This document shows, one piece after another, positions 24,721 to 34,978 of a DNA stretch of 64,000 nucleotides; the first letter of the stretch is position 1; every line of letters starts with the position of its first letter. The position numbers and the translations under genes were made by a program. The DNA comes from Capitulum mitella (lineage: Eukaryota; Arthropoda; Thecostraca; Pollicipedomorpha; Pollicipedidae), in the NCBI GenBank assembly GCA_030062745.1, contig CP099840.1:17225718-17289717 (forward strand), read 5' to 3'. The notes beneath the pieces were generated by a model. That model did not search any database. It was given only the letters and a program-made list of their open reading frames with translations, and was not told where the DNA came from.

Positions 24721-25375
24721 TCTGTAACATGTTCATACAGTTAAGAATTAGGCTGGTTTTTACATGTTGTTCCGATCTTACGTTCTGAGACGAAGTGGCA
24801 CAGACTTAAAAAGACTGGAATATTCGATCAGAATATGTTTCTTGTATTTTGTGTCCAAGTATCGAATGTACCCATACGGATATTCGAATGCCAAAACCAC
24901 TCCTCAGTCCCGGCAAGACGGATTCAAGTCGTTCCGGGCCTCGATATTTCACCCATGGGCCTGCTGGCACCTGGCCAACACAGGGTGACGTTGACTGCCA
25001 GGCATAGTCTCGTACCTTTGATGGCACGTCACAGTTTCGCCGCAAAATCATCCGTTACCTGGAATTGCACGATCGGGTGAGGAATCGGAACTCATGGAAC
25101 AAGCTCTGCCTAGCACGGATTCCATTTCCTGACGTCGCATAAGAGAACCATTTGGAATAAATCTGTAAAAACAAAAACCTCAGTGGCTGTCAGTTGCCCG
25201 CGATTCCACGCTGCAATCCGCGATATCAGACGTCAATCTGAGACACTTGTTGAAGCACTAGGACATCGACCCTATTCACCGCGCCTTGGTACGTGGTATC
25301 CACAGAGAATTGCCAGTTAATGCGCTGGTGCGCTTGTCGATCTGTGTTTCGATACGTTACCATCTGTTGCCAACC
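24721..25375. other. Unassigned DNA
   Basis: Short frames only. Nothing recognisable before the minisatellite that starts at 25376. Confidence 0.45.
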
Positions 25376-26040
25376 ATGACCGTCCCACGGACCTCTCCCA
25401 CCACCACCCACCACCGTCCCACGGGCCTCTCACACCACCGCCCACCACCGTCCCACGGACCTCTCCCACCATCAGCCCATGACCGTCCCACGGAGCTCTC
25501 CTACCACCAGCCGCCACCATCTCAGGGACCTCTCCCACCACCAGCCACCACCGTCTCAGGGACCTCTCCCACCACCAACCGCCACCGTCTCAGGGACCTC
25601 TCCCGCCACCAACCACCACCGTCTCAGGGACCTCTCCCACCACCAACCGCCACCGTCTCAGGGGCCTCTCCCATCACCATTCACCACCTTCCCAAGGGCC
25701 TCTCCCACCACCACCCACCACTGTCACAGGGGCCTCTCCCACTAACACCCATCACCGTCCCAGGGGCCTCTTCCACCATCACCCACCGTCGTCCCAGGAG
25801 CCTCTCCTCCCACCAACCACGACCGTCCCAGGGGCCTCTCCCACCACTACCCACCACCATCCCAGTAACCTCTTCCATTAGCAGCGATCACCATGCAAGG
25901 GGCCTCTCCCACCACCACTTGCCACCGTCCTAAAAAAACTTCCAACCACCACCACCACCACCGTCTCATGGACCCTCCCACCCCACGACCCTCCACCGTC
26001 CGAAAGAGCTCTCCGACCACCAGCCACCACCGTTCTGGAG
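25376..26040. repeat. 34-bp minisatellite open in all three frames
   Basis: About nineteen copies of a 34-bp unit: accgtctcagggacctctcc followed by caccaccaaccgcc. Because 34 is one more than a multiple of three, a single frame cycles through three different reading phases every 102 bases. The 215-codon frame at 25286-25933 therefore reads a 34-residue super-repeat rich in Pro, His, Ser and Thr. Frames on the minus strand (Gly/Trp/Val-rich) are open too. I read this as a satellite rather than a gene. Confidence 0.93.
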
Positions 26041-26310
26041 CCATTCGGCCACCAGCGGCGGCCCACTGGGAGGCAGCTGTTCCCACGTGTTGGCGGTCAT
26101 TAGCCGGGCGCCGGTCGGAGCGGGACGCCGCCGTTTCCGGTGACGCTGACCCCGGCTCCGGCTCCGCGCCGCCCTCAGGCGGACACACAAGTGGGCCGCT
26201 CCGTCTGCCGGCATATCGGAGCGGAGCGGCGGCCGGGCCGGCGCCGTACCGGGCCGGGTGGTCGACGGCGGCCCTGTAGCGGGACGCCGCCCAGCATCAG
26301 CAGGGCCCGG
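26041..26310. other. GC-rich patch after the minisatellite
   Basis: CpG-rich, open on both strands, no recognisable product. It could be a decayed exon or promoter. Confidence 0.3.
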
Positions 26311-26647
26311 CAGACCTGACCGACTCCTGACGTTACCGCAAACGGTCAGACTGGCAGAACAGACAAACAGGGCCCGGCACTCGTTACCGACTTCTGAAGG
26401 CCTCTACTACTGCTGATGGCCAGATTGACAGAACACACGGTTCCCACGTTTGGTAAATGGTAGTGGAAGACCCAGATACCGAATCAAAGAATAAAACAGA
26501 CTCAGTAATGGAATTAAGCTGCATAGTATTAAGTCTGTGTCGGTCAACGCATCCTGGTTTTGCTGGATGCGTACAATACGATACCATGATATGTCACATC
26601 ATTGGATATAAGAGTTTTGACCTATGCTCCGGACGAAGATGGTGATT

Positions 26648-26648
<1 letters not shown>

Positions 26649-26716
<68 letters not shown>

Positions 26717-26762
26717 GCACGCACGCACGCACGCACCCACGCACGCACGCACGCACGCACGC
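26649..26762. repeat. (CA)n-(CGCA)n compound microsatellite
   Basis: CA repeats from 26649 to about 26711, then CGCA tetramers to 26762 with a single ccac interruption. The flank 26763-26826 holds short palindromic words (agaatcgattct, ctgatcag). Confidence 0.97.
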
Positions 26763-26826
26763 ATTCTGATTCTGATTTAGGAAAGAGTCGATGACTCAGA
26801 ATCGATTCTGATCAGATTCTGAATCG

Positions 26827-27420
26827 CTCGCAAGTCGCGGAGGTTGCGAGACTCTGTACCTGTATATGACACAGGAGTGTGTGCCGGTGCGCTGCCGCCG
26901 GTCAGGCGCCCCCCCCCCCCCCGATCAGCTTAATTGTCCCGCATCCATGGGAACCGTGCTGAGATTGGTACGCCGTCCCCACCGCCGGCGCCGTCCGGCG
27001 CCAACAAAGAGAACACTGCTGCCGCGGACCGAAGACCGATCACATCGGCGTGGCCTGCGATTGTGCCGGCTTATGATCCTGCGCAGGTCTATTAGTGGCT
27101 GCGGCGAACGAGCCGTGTATAGTCGAACGGAGCTGACTGACGCTTTTCTTAGCCGGAGATGGCGAGCAAATACTGTCCGACGCTTGAATTAGTCTGACGA
27201 CAGTCCTGTTCAGCACACTGGTGGGTGTGAGACTGCGGATTAGCCTTAAATCGTATCAGACGTCTCTTTCAGGATGGAAACTGGGTTTCTTGACACGGCA
27301 CGACAACCTTGATCTTTTGTCCGACTCTGTCTCACTTCTTCGTCGGTACAGTGGTACTGCCCGCGAGAGGAGTGGCTGCTGCAGACAGGTCGGAACAGAG
27401 GGCGTTTTGGGACTAATTAA
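26827..27420. other. Unassigned DNA
   Basis: Contains a C run at 26911-26922 and frames of up to 108 codons with no recognisable domain. Confidence 0.4.
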
Positions 27421-27750
27421 GACGCAGCGCGGGCGGTGACGGTGACCTCGGAAAGCCAGACTGCTGCGGCGCAGCAAACGTCAGACCTACGGAGCGGTAT
27501 GCTCTCAGCCGGCTGGTGCCGCGGGGACGTCCGCCCTGTGTTGGCCGGCTCGGCGGCGGCCGCTCTCTGTTGGCCGGGAGTCGGCCTTCCGGCGGCGCGC
27601 GGCGGCCGTCCGGGCGAGCGCAATCCGAGCGTGCGCCGCCCGGCCCGCCGGCGACCGCTTCCGGCCGGCGAAATGAGCCGTGGGAGCGTCAGAAGGAAGT
27701 CAGCGACCTACGGCGAGAGCAGCGCCACCTGGCAACCCGTAGTTTAGGAA
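27421..27750 (+). promoter_or_regulatory. CpG-rich region upstream of the gene, possible promoter or first exon
   Basis: A sharply CpG-rich stretch about 400-700 bases before the coding exon at 28124. Two overlapping plus frames (27436-27747 and 27516-27791) are open but have no recognisable domain. A splice acceptor at 27995 implies an upstream exon, and this patch is the natural place for it. I could not pick a convincing donor. Confidence 0.35.
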
Positions 27751-27975
27751 ACCGCCGCAAGAGGACGCCTTCGACGACAACCATTTTCTAATCCTTGCCG
27801 CTCCTGGTGTCCTTGGGTACAATGCGAACAAGATTGTCCATTGTGTCGCAATTTTTCGCAGACTAGACCATAAGCAGCTGATGCATGAGAAGTCCGCGTA
27901 AACAGAATCTGGCAACTACGCCGTTGTCATCTGGTTCTGTTTTTTTCTGTTTACGACTTATTGGCCCTAATTTTT

Positions 27976-27995
27976 GTTTTGTTTCTGTTTTTAAG
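27976..27995 (+). other. Splice acceptor before the coding exon
   Basis: A polypyrimidine tract (ttttgttttgtttctg, then tttttaag) ends in AG at 27994-27995. The DNA changes from AT-rich to GC-rich just downstream. If used, the exon starts at 27996 and has a 128-base 5' untranslated lead before the ATG. Confidence 0.55.
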
Positions 27996-28123
27996 GCGAT
28001 CACTGCCGGTGCCTGTGATGCCGGCCGAGCGGGGCTCCGTTGTCTCGGCGATGTCCGGTGTAGGCCGGGCGAGCTGAGCTGCACGCCCGGGCCACCGGAG
28101 CCTAGACCGCCGACGGCGCCACC

Positions 28124-30271
28124 ATGCGTATCGTGCTAGAGAGCCTGTGGCCGCGAGAGAAGGCGCACAGTCCGAGCTCAGTCGCGTCGGCGGCCGACAG
28201 GGACTCCGAGCGGCGCGACCTGTGGCCGCGGCGCACCCGCTGGCTGGGAGCCCTGGCCCGCAACAAGAGCGTGCGCCGCACCTCGCAGCGGCTGCACGAC
28301 TGGCTGAGCAGCGAGAGTCTGTCGGCCGGCAGCGGGGCGCCAGCCCAGCGCCCGCCGCCAGACGCCGGGGACTACGGCTTCCTGGAGTACTACGCGTTCG
28401 GCCGCAGGCGGCCCAGCCGGGACGGCAGGGACTGCAAGGGCGGAACGGCACGTGCCGCTGTCGAGCCGCAGCCGCCGCCCTCTCTGCCGCCGCTGACCAC
28501 GCTCAGTCGGCGCGCCAGCTGCGCCAGTGCGGCCGAATTCTACCCGGCCGTTCTGGGCAGCTGCAGTCTGCCCCGACAGCTGGCGGAGCTCGCCGGCGCC
28601 GAGCAGGTGACCGGCTCGGCGGGCCCGGCCGGCAGCCGCCCGTCTGCGGGACCGGACCGTGGCAGGTCGGGCCGGTCCGACCGCCATCGCCGGGACGGCC
28701 ACGGCCGGCCGGCTCTCGCCGACTGGAGCACGCCCAGCTGCCGCGATCAGCCCGACTGGAGCCGCCTGAGCAGGCATCAAACTCCTGCTGCAGACACCGA
28801 CGGCAGCCTGCCGCCGGCCGAACTAGAGAGCAGCAGCGGCTCTCAGCACGCGGCCAGGGCCGCTCGCCGGCCACCGGTCGACTGTAGTCTGGACCCTCAG
28901 TCCAGCTGCGGAGGTGGCGGCAGCGGCGGCGGTGGCGGCGGCGGCGGGTCCCTGCGGTGTCGCCGTCTGGTTTCGGCCTGGCAGCCGCCCTCAGCTCCAT
29001 CCAGCACTGCCGGCTCTTCAGACGCAATCCCGCCGGCGCCGAGGCGGCCATCCCCGCCGGTCCCCCTGGGCGTTGCCGCTGACTCCGTCCCGTACCCCAG
29101 CTCTCTGCTGAGCGCCACCAGTCTGCCGCCGGCGCCGCCGCGGCCTGCCAGAGCTCTGTTCCGCTCCATGAGCATATCGGGACACCTAAACGATCCGACG
29201 CCGTGCGGTGCATTCACGCGCAACTGCACTGTGCGCCGCTCTCGCAGCCGCGACGATCTCCGTCCGCCGCGACCGAACCATCAGCCGTCCAGGACCGTGT
29301 ACCATCACCCGCCTAATGGCACCTACCGTACGCCGGTGGTGCTAGTGCCGCGCGTGCCGGCGCCCGGACAGGCCGACACGCCGCGGCCGTCCGAGTCCGG
29401 CTCTGAGGAGCGGCGGAGTCGCAGCCTGTGTACTCTGCTGGAGGAGCGGCCGCGCGCTAGCCTCAGTCCGCTGTGGCCACCGGCGCTGCGCCCGGCCGGG
29501 CGGCCGACGCTGCGACCAGGTGGCGAGCCGATGGCCAGGGACCGGCTGCCGGCGGAGACATCGCGGCCGAGCGACCCGCAGGTGTATTACCTTCTGGACG
29601 ACTACCTGAGTCCCATCACGGCCGACCAGGCCTCTAAAGCCTCTGCAGAGGCGGAGCCCGGCTCTGGTGGAGTCGAGAGAGAGGCTGCTCGCAACCGGCC
29701 ACACGTCGCCTCGTTCTCCAGCACCAGCCCGGACAGCCCGGACGCGTGGGCCGAACACGAGGTGCGGTCGGACGGTCCGCCGTGCGGCTCGCTGCGGGAG
29801 GAGAGAGGCTCGGCTGGCCGCGGCCGCCGGGCGGCGCCGGTGGCTCGCGGTGCCAGTCTGGACGACCTCAGCGCGCCGGCTGCGGTCGCCTGGCCGTGCG
29901 GCGGGCCCGAGCCGGCGGCGCCGCGGCGCCCGCTGCGACGGCGTGTCTCGCCCGAGCTGCAGCCGCAGAGGGAGGCGGACCTGATGGCCGTCCTGCGGCG
30001 GCGGCGCGACGTGGAGCGTATCCGCGCCGCCTGCCGAGCTCGGCTGGAGAAGGAGCGGCGCGCGCCACGTCCGCCGCCGGCCGCCGCCAGCTGGCATCAG
30101 GTGAACCCGCTGCCGGCGCCGGCGCCGCGCCGCCAGCCGCTCGGCTGGCCTCACGAGGGCCCGCTCTATCGTGACTGCAGCTGCCAGCGCTGCCTGCCAG
30201 CGCCCACCGAACAGGAGCGGTCGCTCAAACGGCGCTCGTACGCCGACCCCCGACATGCGTCGCTCTTCGAG
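28124..30271 (+). CDS. Large GC-rich coding exon: disordered Arg/Pro/Ser-rich protein, 716 residues, 3' partial
   Basis: The one convincing host gene. The ATG at 28124 sits in GCGCCACCATGC, a near-ideal Kozak context, with an in-frame TAG at 28103-28105 that excludes a longer N-terminus. The frame is open to 30451, but a strong donor (GAG|GTGAGC, cut after 30271, phase 0) and a clear drop in GC after it suggest that the last 59 codons are intron read-through. The product is mostly disordered and rich in Arg, Pro, Ser and Ala. Visible items: basic N-terminal RRTRWLGALARNKSVRRTSQ (about 37-56); aromatic DYGFLEYYAFGRR (about 83-95); poly-Gly (about 262-276); proline motif PPAPPRPAR (class II SH3-type) followed by RSMSIS; SRSRDDL and ASLDDL motifs; QVYYLLDDYLSPI (about 486-498); and a basic predicted helix LMAVLRRRRDVERIR (about 620-634). 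These resemble cytoskeletal or signalling scaffolds, but I do not recognise the family. Later exons are not identified. Confidence 0.8.
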
Positions 30272-30277
30272 GTGAGC
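30272..30277 (+). other. Splice donor ending the coding exon
   Basis: GTGAGC preceded by GAG, fitting the AG|GTRAG consensus. The cut falls between codons (phase 0). Downstream codons lose the GC-rich bias of the exon, and the frame stops at 30449-30451. Confidence 0.6.
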
Positions 30278-30522
30278 AAACCGCCCTCTTTCGTCGGAGT
30301 GTCTGGTCCGCCCATGCTCTGGAATGTTCCTGACTGGAATGCTCGTTCGATGCGACTCGCCCGCTATGCAAAGCACGACTTTCAAAATGTGGACATAGCG
30401 AAACAAAGAGCACAGACAGTGATCAACATGGTCCGGATTCATAACTTATAGGAAATCACAAATCTTCAAACAATATCACACTACTAAATGAAGTTATTGT
30501 ATTAACATATTCACAAACAAAC

Positions 30523-30564
30523 GGCGGGGGCATCGCGGCCGAGCGCCCCTCAGGTGTATTACCT
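30523..30564 (+). repeat. 42-bp near-copy of the coding exon in its downstream flank
   Basis: Matches 29551-29592 inside the exon at 38 of 42 positions (mismatches at the 6th, 8th, 24th and 28th bases). The source encodes ETSRPSDPQVYYL; the copy would read SRPSAPQVYYL. It forms a GC-rich island in AT-rich sequence just beyond the exon. Confidence 0.85.
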
Positions 30565-30710
30565 GGCCGGATTCATACTAATGATATTATTTATTATACA
30601 TTATTTATTATTACATGAACATATCAACAAAGAAACTTAATTGTTAATCTGTAAGTTCATGAACAAGAAAAGATTGATAAGCAGTTCTGGAAATCCAGGT
30701 ACAAAAACTA

Positions 30711-30831
30711 TGGTTCGAAGTTGGCTGCTTCGAAAGAAAGTACCAACCTACGGCTCAAAGTTGGGCAGCTTCAAAAGAAACCTACCAACTTACGGCTAAA
30801 GTTGGCAGCTTCAAAAGAAAGCTGCCGACTA
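30711..30831. repeat. Tandem repeat, ~40-bp unit, three copies
   Basis: Copies at 30711-30751, 30752-30793 and 30794-30831 share ggctcaaagttggcagcttc followed by aaaagaaa and then taccaac. They are diverged and differ in length (41, 42 and 38). Confidence 0.85.
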
Positions 30832-33800
30832 AATGCAAACAAATCGAAAGCGCACAGCATACGTGAATAATTCAAAACGGATTACATTGAAAGACGCAAC
30901 TAAACAACAAAGACCACCACAGGCAGCGATGTCGATGATTGGGGGAACCCGCGCCGAGGACCCGACAACCAAACTTCCCCAAACGTGGGTTTCTCAATGG
31001 ATTTAGTCCACATTATTTTGACCAACAGAAATTTATTGTTTTTTGTCATTTTTATGAAATGCAAAATTGCATTCATCCCGGCGTATACAGGTAAATATAC
31101 AGAAGATAGAAAGACAGACAGATACGTCGCTTTAGACTTTATTTTTTACTTTCAGCCTATCTCTTATTTTTTGCAGCTGCTCGTTTTATTATTATTACTC
31201 ATTTCCCTTTAAAAACGGCAGAAAATATTGGCGGGAGGGGCCAAACCAACATTGATGAGCCCAAACCAACAGTGGGTGGACCAGGGCCCTCTCAAAAGAA
31301 TGCAAATCGATTGACTACAGGACTACTACTGTATGGAACATGGGCACGTGATTTTATGCTGACCAGCGGACACCTTTTTCAATCCTTGACAACTTGAGTT
31401 CATGCGGTTCAGGTGTTGAGATCCTCATGGAGAGAACAGGGCCAACTTTACCTAACTTTAACTCACCTAATAACCTAACAACTCACCTAACTTTAAAGCT
31501 AGTGAAGCCCAGCATGTTTCATAACTTTATAAACGTCTATATTTTGCATTGTATATGGACGATGATAACGGATAAATTCATGATTAGGTATCTCTCACGC
31601 TCCATCGTCTCAGAACACCGTTAAGAAGCATGGGCAAGCCCATTCCAAGTGAACAGTAACCTGAAGTTTACGTCTATGTCTTTGAAATCTGACATTTTCT
31701 TCGGAATTCAGTTAAATGAATGATTAGCCTAACTGAGCTACTAGTAGCACACCTTGTGGGGCGCATGCCGAGGAAGGTCTGTTTCGTTTTTGCCTATATT
31801 GTTACTTTCACTTTATGCATTTTGCAAAACGAAGAAATATATATTGATCGATTTTAGTCTTCTGCATCTCAAGAATTGCAAGTTAACACGTCACGCGCAC
31901 CCATGGTATTGATCGCTGCCATTACTGAGCGATTCAAAAACGTCCCGGGAAAAACAGATCCAAGAGCGAAAACATTACTCCCGGAACAGTTCCGTGCAAA
32001 AAGTGCTCGCGAGCTGACGCATTATTCATTGAATATATATTATTAGTCAGCACATAGTACATTGTAAAACATATGAGCTTTCAGAAAGTGTCATGGCCGG
32101 GCTAAGCCCAGCTGGACCGGGCCGCTCCTAATATAAACATGACATAACTACCTTTATTTTGACCATGGGCGGTTCATAACTGGCTTAGTTTGATTATTAT
32201 CTGTTATGTGAAGCAAAGCTCACTCAGCCTTCGGTCTCACTGGCAATAATTGGCCCAATCGGCGTGGAAAACAAATGGACGCATCTGCGTCCATTTCATC
32301 TTTTAAACCTCTGTTTTCAAACCAGCATTTTTGCGTTGTTAAAGGTCTTCCTCAACTACCAGTTAAACTTCGTGTTCACTGAATTCGTCAAATGACATTG
32401 TAGACGGACAGTTTTGACGCCCCCTCTAGAACTTTCACCTTGCATTCAGCACTTGCCTGCATGGTCCAGTTTTTCAGGTAAATCAACAGCTCTTACGTTT
32501 TTTTGTACCTAAGCCACACAATCGTATGCATGGTTTGATGGCAACACATCGCATCAAGAGCAGAACTTTTTTCCAGATTATCCGAGATCCAAACACTATT
32601 CTGAGCTCAATTTCTCCATGCGGCGCCACAGGCGTAATGCGAGTTTTTGCGAAGTTGCCTCCCCAGTTTTCATTAGAGCTCCTCCCATGTATTCTACCCG
32701 TCTCATGATCGTTGTGGTAGGAAGCGCAGTTCTGTTTGCAGAGGGAGACAGTACTATCTGACCTGAAGCGGCTGACGCTAGTCAGACCACACAACGTGCT
32801 TGGCAGTATTTAAGATTCCCCCAGTGGCCTAGTGATCGAGTAGTGCCTCTGACGCCAGACTGATGTCCGGCTGGTATTTGTGTCGACAGTGTTGGGGTCT
32901 GCGCAATGGGCTATGCTTATCACAGGTACTGATCTAAACACTATCGTTTTCGGCACGTTCATCGCAGACTACGGACGCAAAAACATCAAAACGGTTTTGC
33001 TGGCCCCAACGAATAAAAAAGTGCTGCGTTGTCTCCGGTGATCTTGCCATGATAAGCGAGATAACCACTACAAATTGACTGTTTTTAGGAAGCTAGAACT
33101 TTTCGTAACAGTTTGGAGTTGCTTCCACTTTGGACGGGACATTTATCTGTTCATCCACTGTTTTAAGTGGTTGGAGGTACGTGCGTATTAATCTTATGAA
33201 GGGTGGATAGATTCAGTCGAAAACTCTCTTAAGCTAGCAGCACAGTAAGAGCTGCCATTCTGTTTACTGGGAAGTCTGAGTAGAATGCGGATAACATCTT
33301 TCAGTGCCGCTTATTTTAGCGGCCCCCGCCTCCCCCTCCCCAAAAAAGAAGCAACAGAGTTCGTAAGATCATCACAGTCATCCATTTACGAGGGTTAAGC
33401 GACAGGGAGAATTATTTCGCCCACGCAGAAATGCGTACTGTTTTGATGGGATTTGTGGGAAAGGAAATAACTCAGCACCGAATGACTTCAGACCAGGCAA
33501 TGGATCGATCTGTGCAACTTGCCGTACCTTTACGATCTATCGCTAAGCATGCATTATCAACCAGCCTGCAGCCACTCTGACCTATAACCTCATCACATAT
33601 GGTTCACGGCATGGATAGCCCCAGCATGCTTAACGTGGTCGTCAACCGGCGCTCGAAATAATGGAACCGGCGATCGATGCATGGGCCAGCCGATACTTGG
33701 CCGTCCTTGATCGGCCAATCGCAGCGGCCGGAAATCAATGTGGCCGCGATGACGGCCAGCTCGGAGTTTCCACAGCGATCGCGTGTCTTTGTGATGTGGA

Positions 33801-33879
33801 GTGGAGAAACCATGCTGTGGAGACTGTGTACTTTGGCGATCTAACCGTGCCGCGACCTGGGGGCCGTGTGTTTCTGACA
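30832..33879. other. Unassigned DNA
   Basis: AT-leaning, with possible introns or flank of the gene upstream. It has a cctaac-rich stretch at 31445-31495 and a weak tRNA-like phrase at about 32820-32885. Frames of up to 103 codons (32483-32794 minus) are not recognisable. No splice-bounded exon stands out. Confidence 0.4.
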
Positions 33880-34016
33880 GCCGAACTCCCTGAAGTGTCT
33901 ACATTTCGGGATATTTGGAGACCGTGTATCTTGTATGTCGGGCTCCCTGGAGTTTCTGCACACACGGGATATGTGGATACCGCGTATCCCTGGTGTCGGG
34001 CTCCCTGGACAGACAC
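33880..34016. repeat. 57-bp tandem repeat, 2.4 copies
   Basis: Copies begin at 33880, 33937 and 33995 (partial) with the shared start gtcgggctccctgg and a shared cgggatat...ggataccg core. It lies inside the 167-codon plus frame 33661-34164. The repeat spacing (57 then 58) breaks the codon phase, so that frame is probably not a gene. Confidence 0.82.
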
Positions 34017-34978
34017 ACAAACCGTGAAGGACCTTTTTAACATGTTAATTAGGTGTCCAAATAGAAGCCTACTTCGTCGAAATGGACATCCGGTCACGCG
34101 ACAAGGGACACCCAATCATCGAGGGCTTGGGAGGCAGACGTTAGCAATGGTACACTATCACTAAGAATAGCTTTTATAATTTTTTTTAGAAAAAGAAATT
34201 CTATTCTAATTCTAATCTAAAAATCCAATCTAAAAAGCTAATTCTTAATAGAAATCTAGATAAAAAACAAAATATCACCAAAGAATACTTTTTTGTCACT
34301 AGTACCAACCTCGGTTTGTGGAAATCTAGGTTAAAGGCCCTTTATTTGTACATAATGGCATTCCGCAACACATCGTGATGCGTTTGTAACATGATTGTGT
34401 ACATTTGCATGCAACGTGCTTTTTGTGCCCATAATATAATTACTGCGTGTTGTTCGTTATTGCTGAGACCTTGCTTGACAGCTCAGTAACATGGACATCC
34501 ACCACTGCTTATAGTTCATAACACAGAATGTATTTTCTTATTAATCTTTGCAGTTTAAAATTTCGGAACAATTATCTGTCAGTCGAAGGTACCCACAGTC
34601 CTCGACTCACATTTCAAACCTACACGAGCTGCGTATTTTTGCTTTTGAATAATTGCAAAATAGATGCCTTGATCTATGTTTTAGACGTCAGTCGTGGAAA
34701 GCGTAGAAACGGAACCAATAAAAAATGGAATAAATCGCACCCGATTGTTGGAGCCGTTTTAATAATAACTGGAAAGTTGTATCTCCTGCACAGAGGCCGG
34801 CGACACACATTACTGCGTATAGCTCTAGGCTCGTGCTTTGATGATGTTTTGGACTGAATGAGAGATAGAACAGTTGGGAACGGGACTTTGACCTCAGTGA
34901 CGCATTGAGTTATCAGACAAGGTTATTTCACCCATCACTATCAAACAAAGGCGCCTGATGATAAATGCCTGGGCCAAC
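34017..34978. other. Unassigned DNA
   Basis: AT-rich, with a run of attctaatct-like words at 34195-34260. The 109-codon frame at 34528-34857 has no recognisable domain. Confidence 0.45.

Noticed and set aside
25286-25933. 215-codon Pro/His/Ser/Thr-rich protein
   Set aside because: Produced by the 34-bp minisatellite, whose unit length shifts phase every copy; no gene signals.
28178-29213. Several 200-246-codon frames overlapping the exon on both strands
   Set aside because: Same GC-driven shadowing; all lack independent start context and overlap the accepted frame.
29342-30442. 366-codon minus-strand frame opposite the large exon
   Set aside because: It is a shadow: GC-rich codons with few stops keep the complement open. 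The plus frame alone has the Kozak start, upstream stop and splice signals.
33661-34164. 167-codon gene candidate
   Set aside because: Spans a 57/58-bp tandem repeat that breaks codon phase, and no domain or splice signal supports it.
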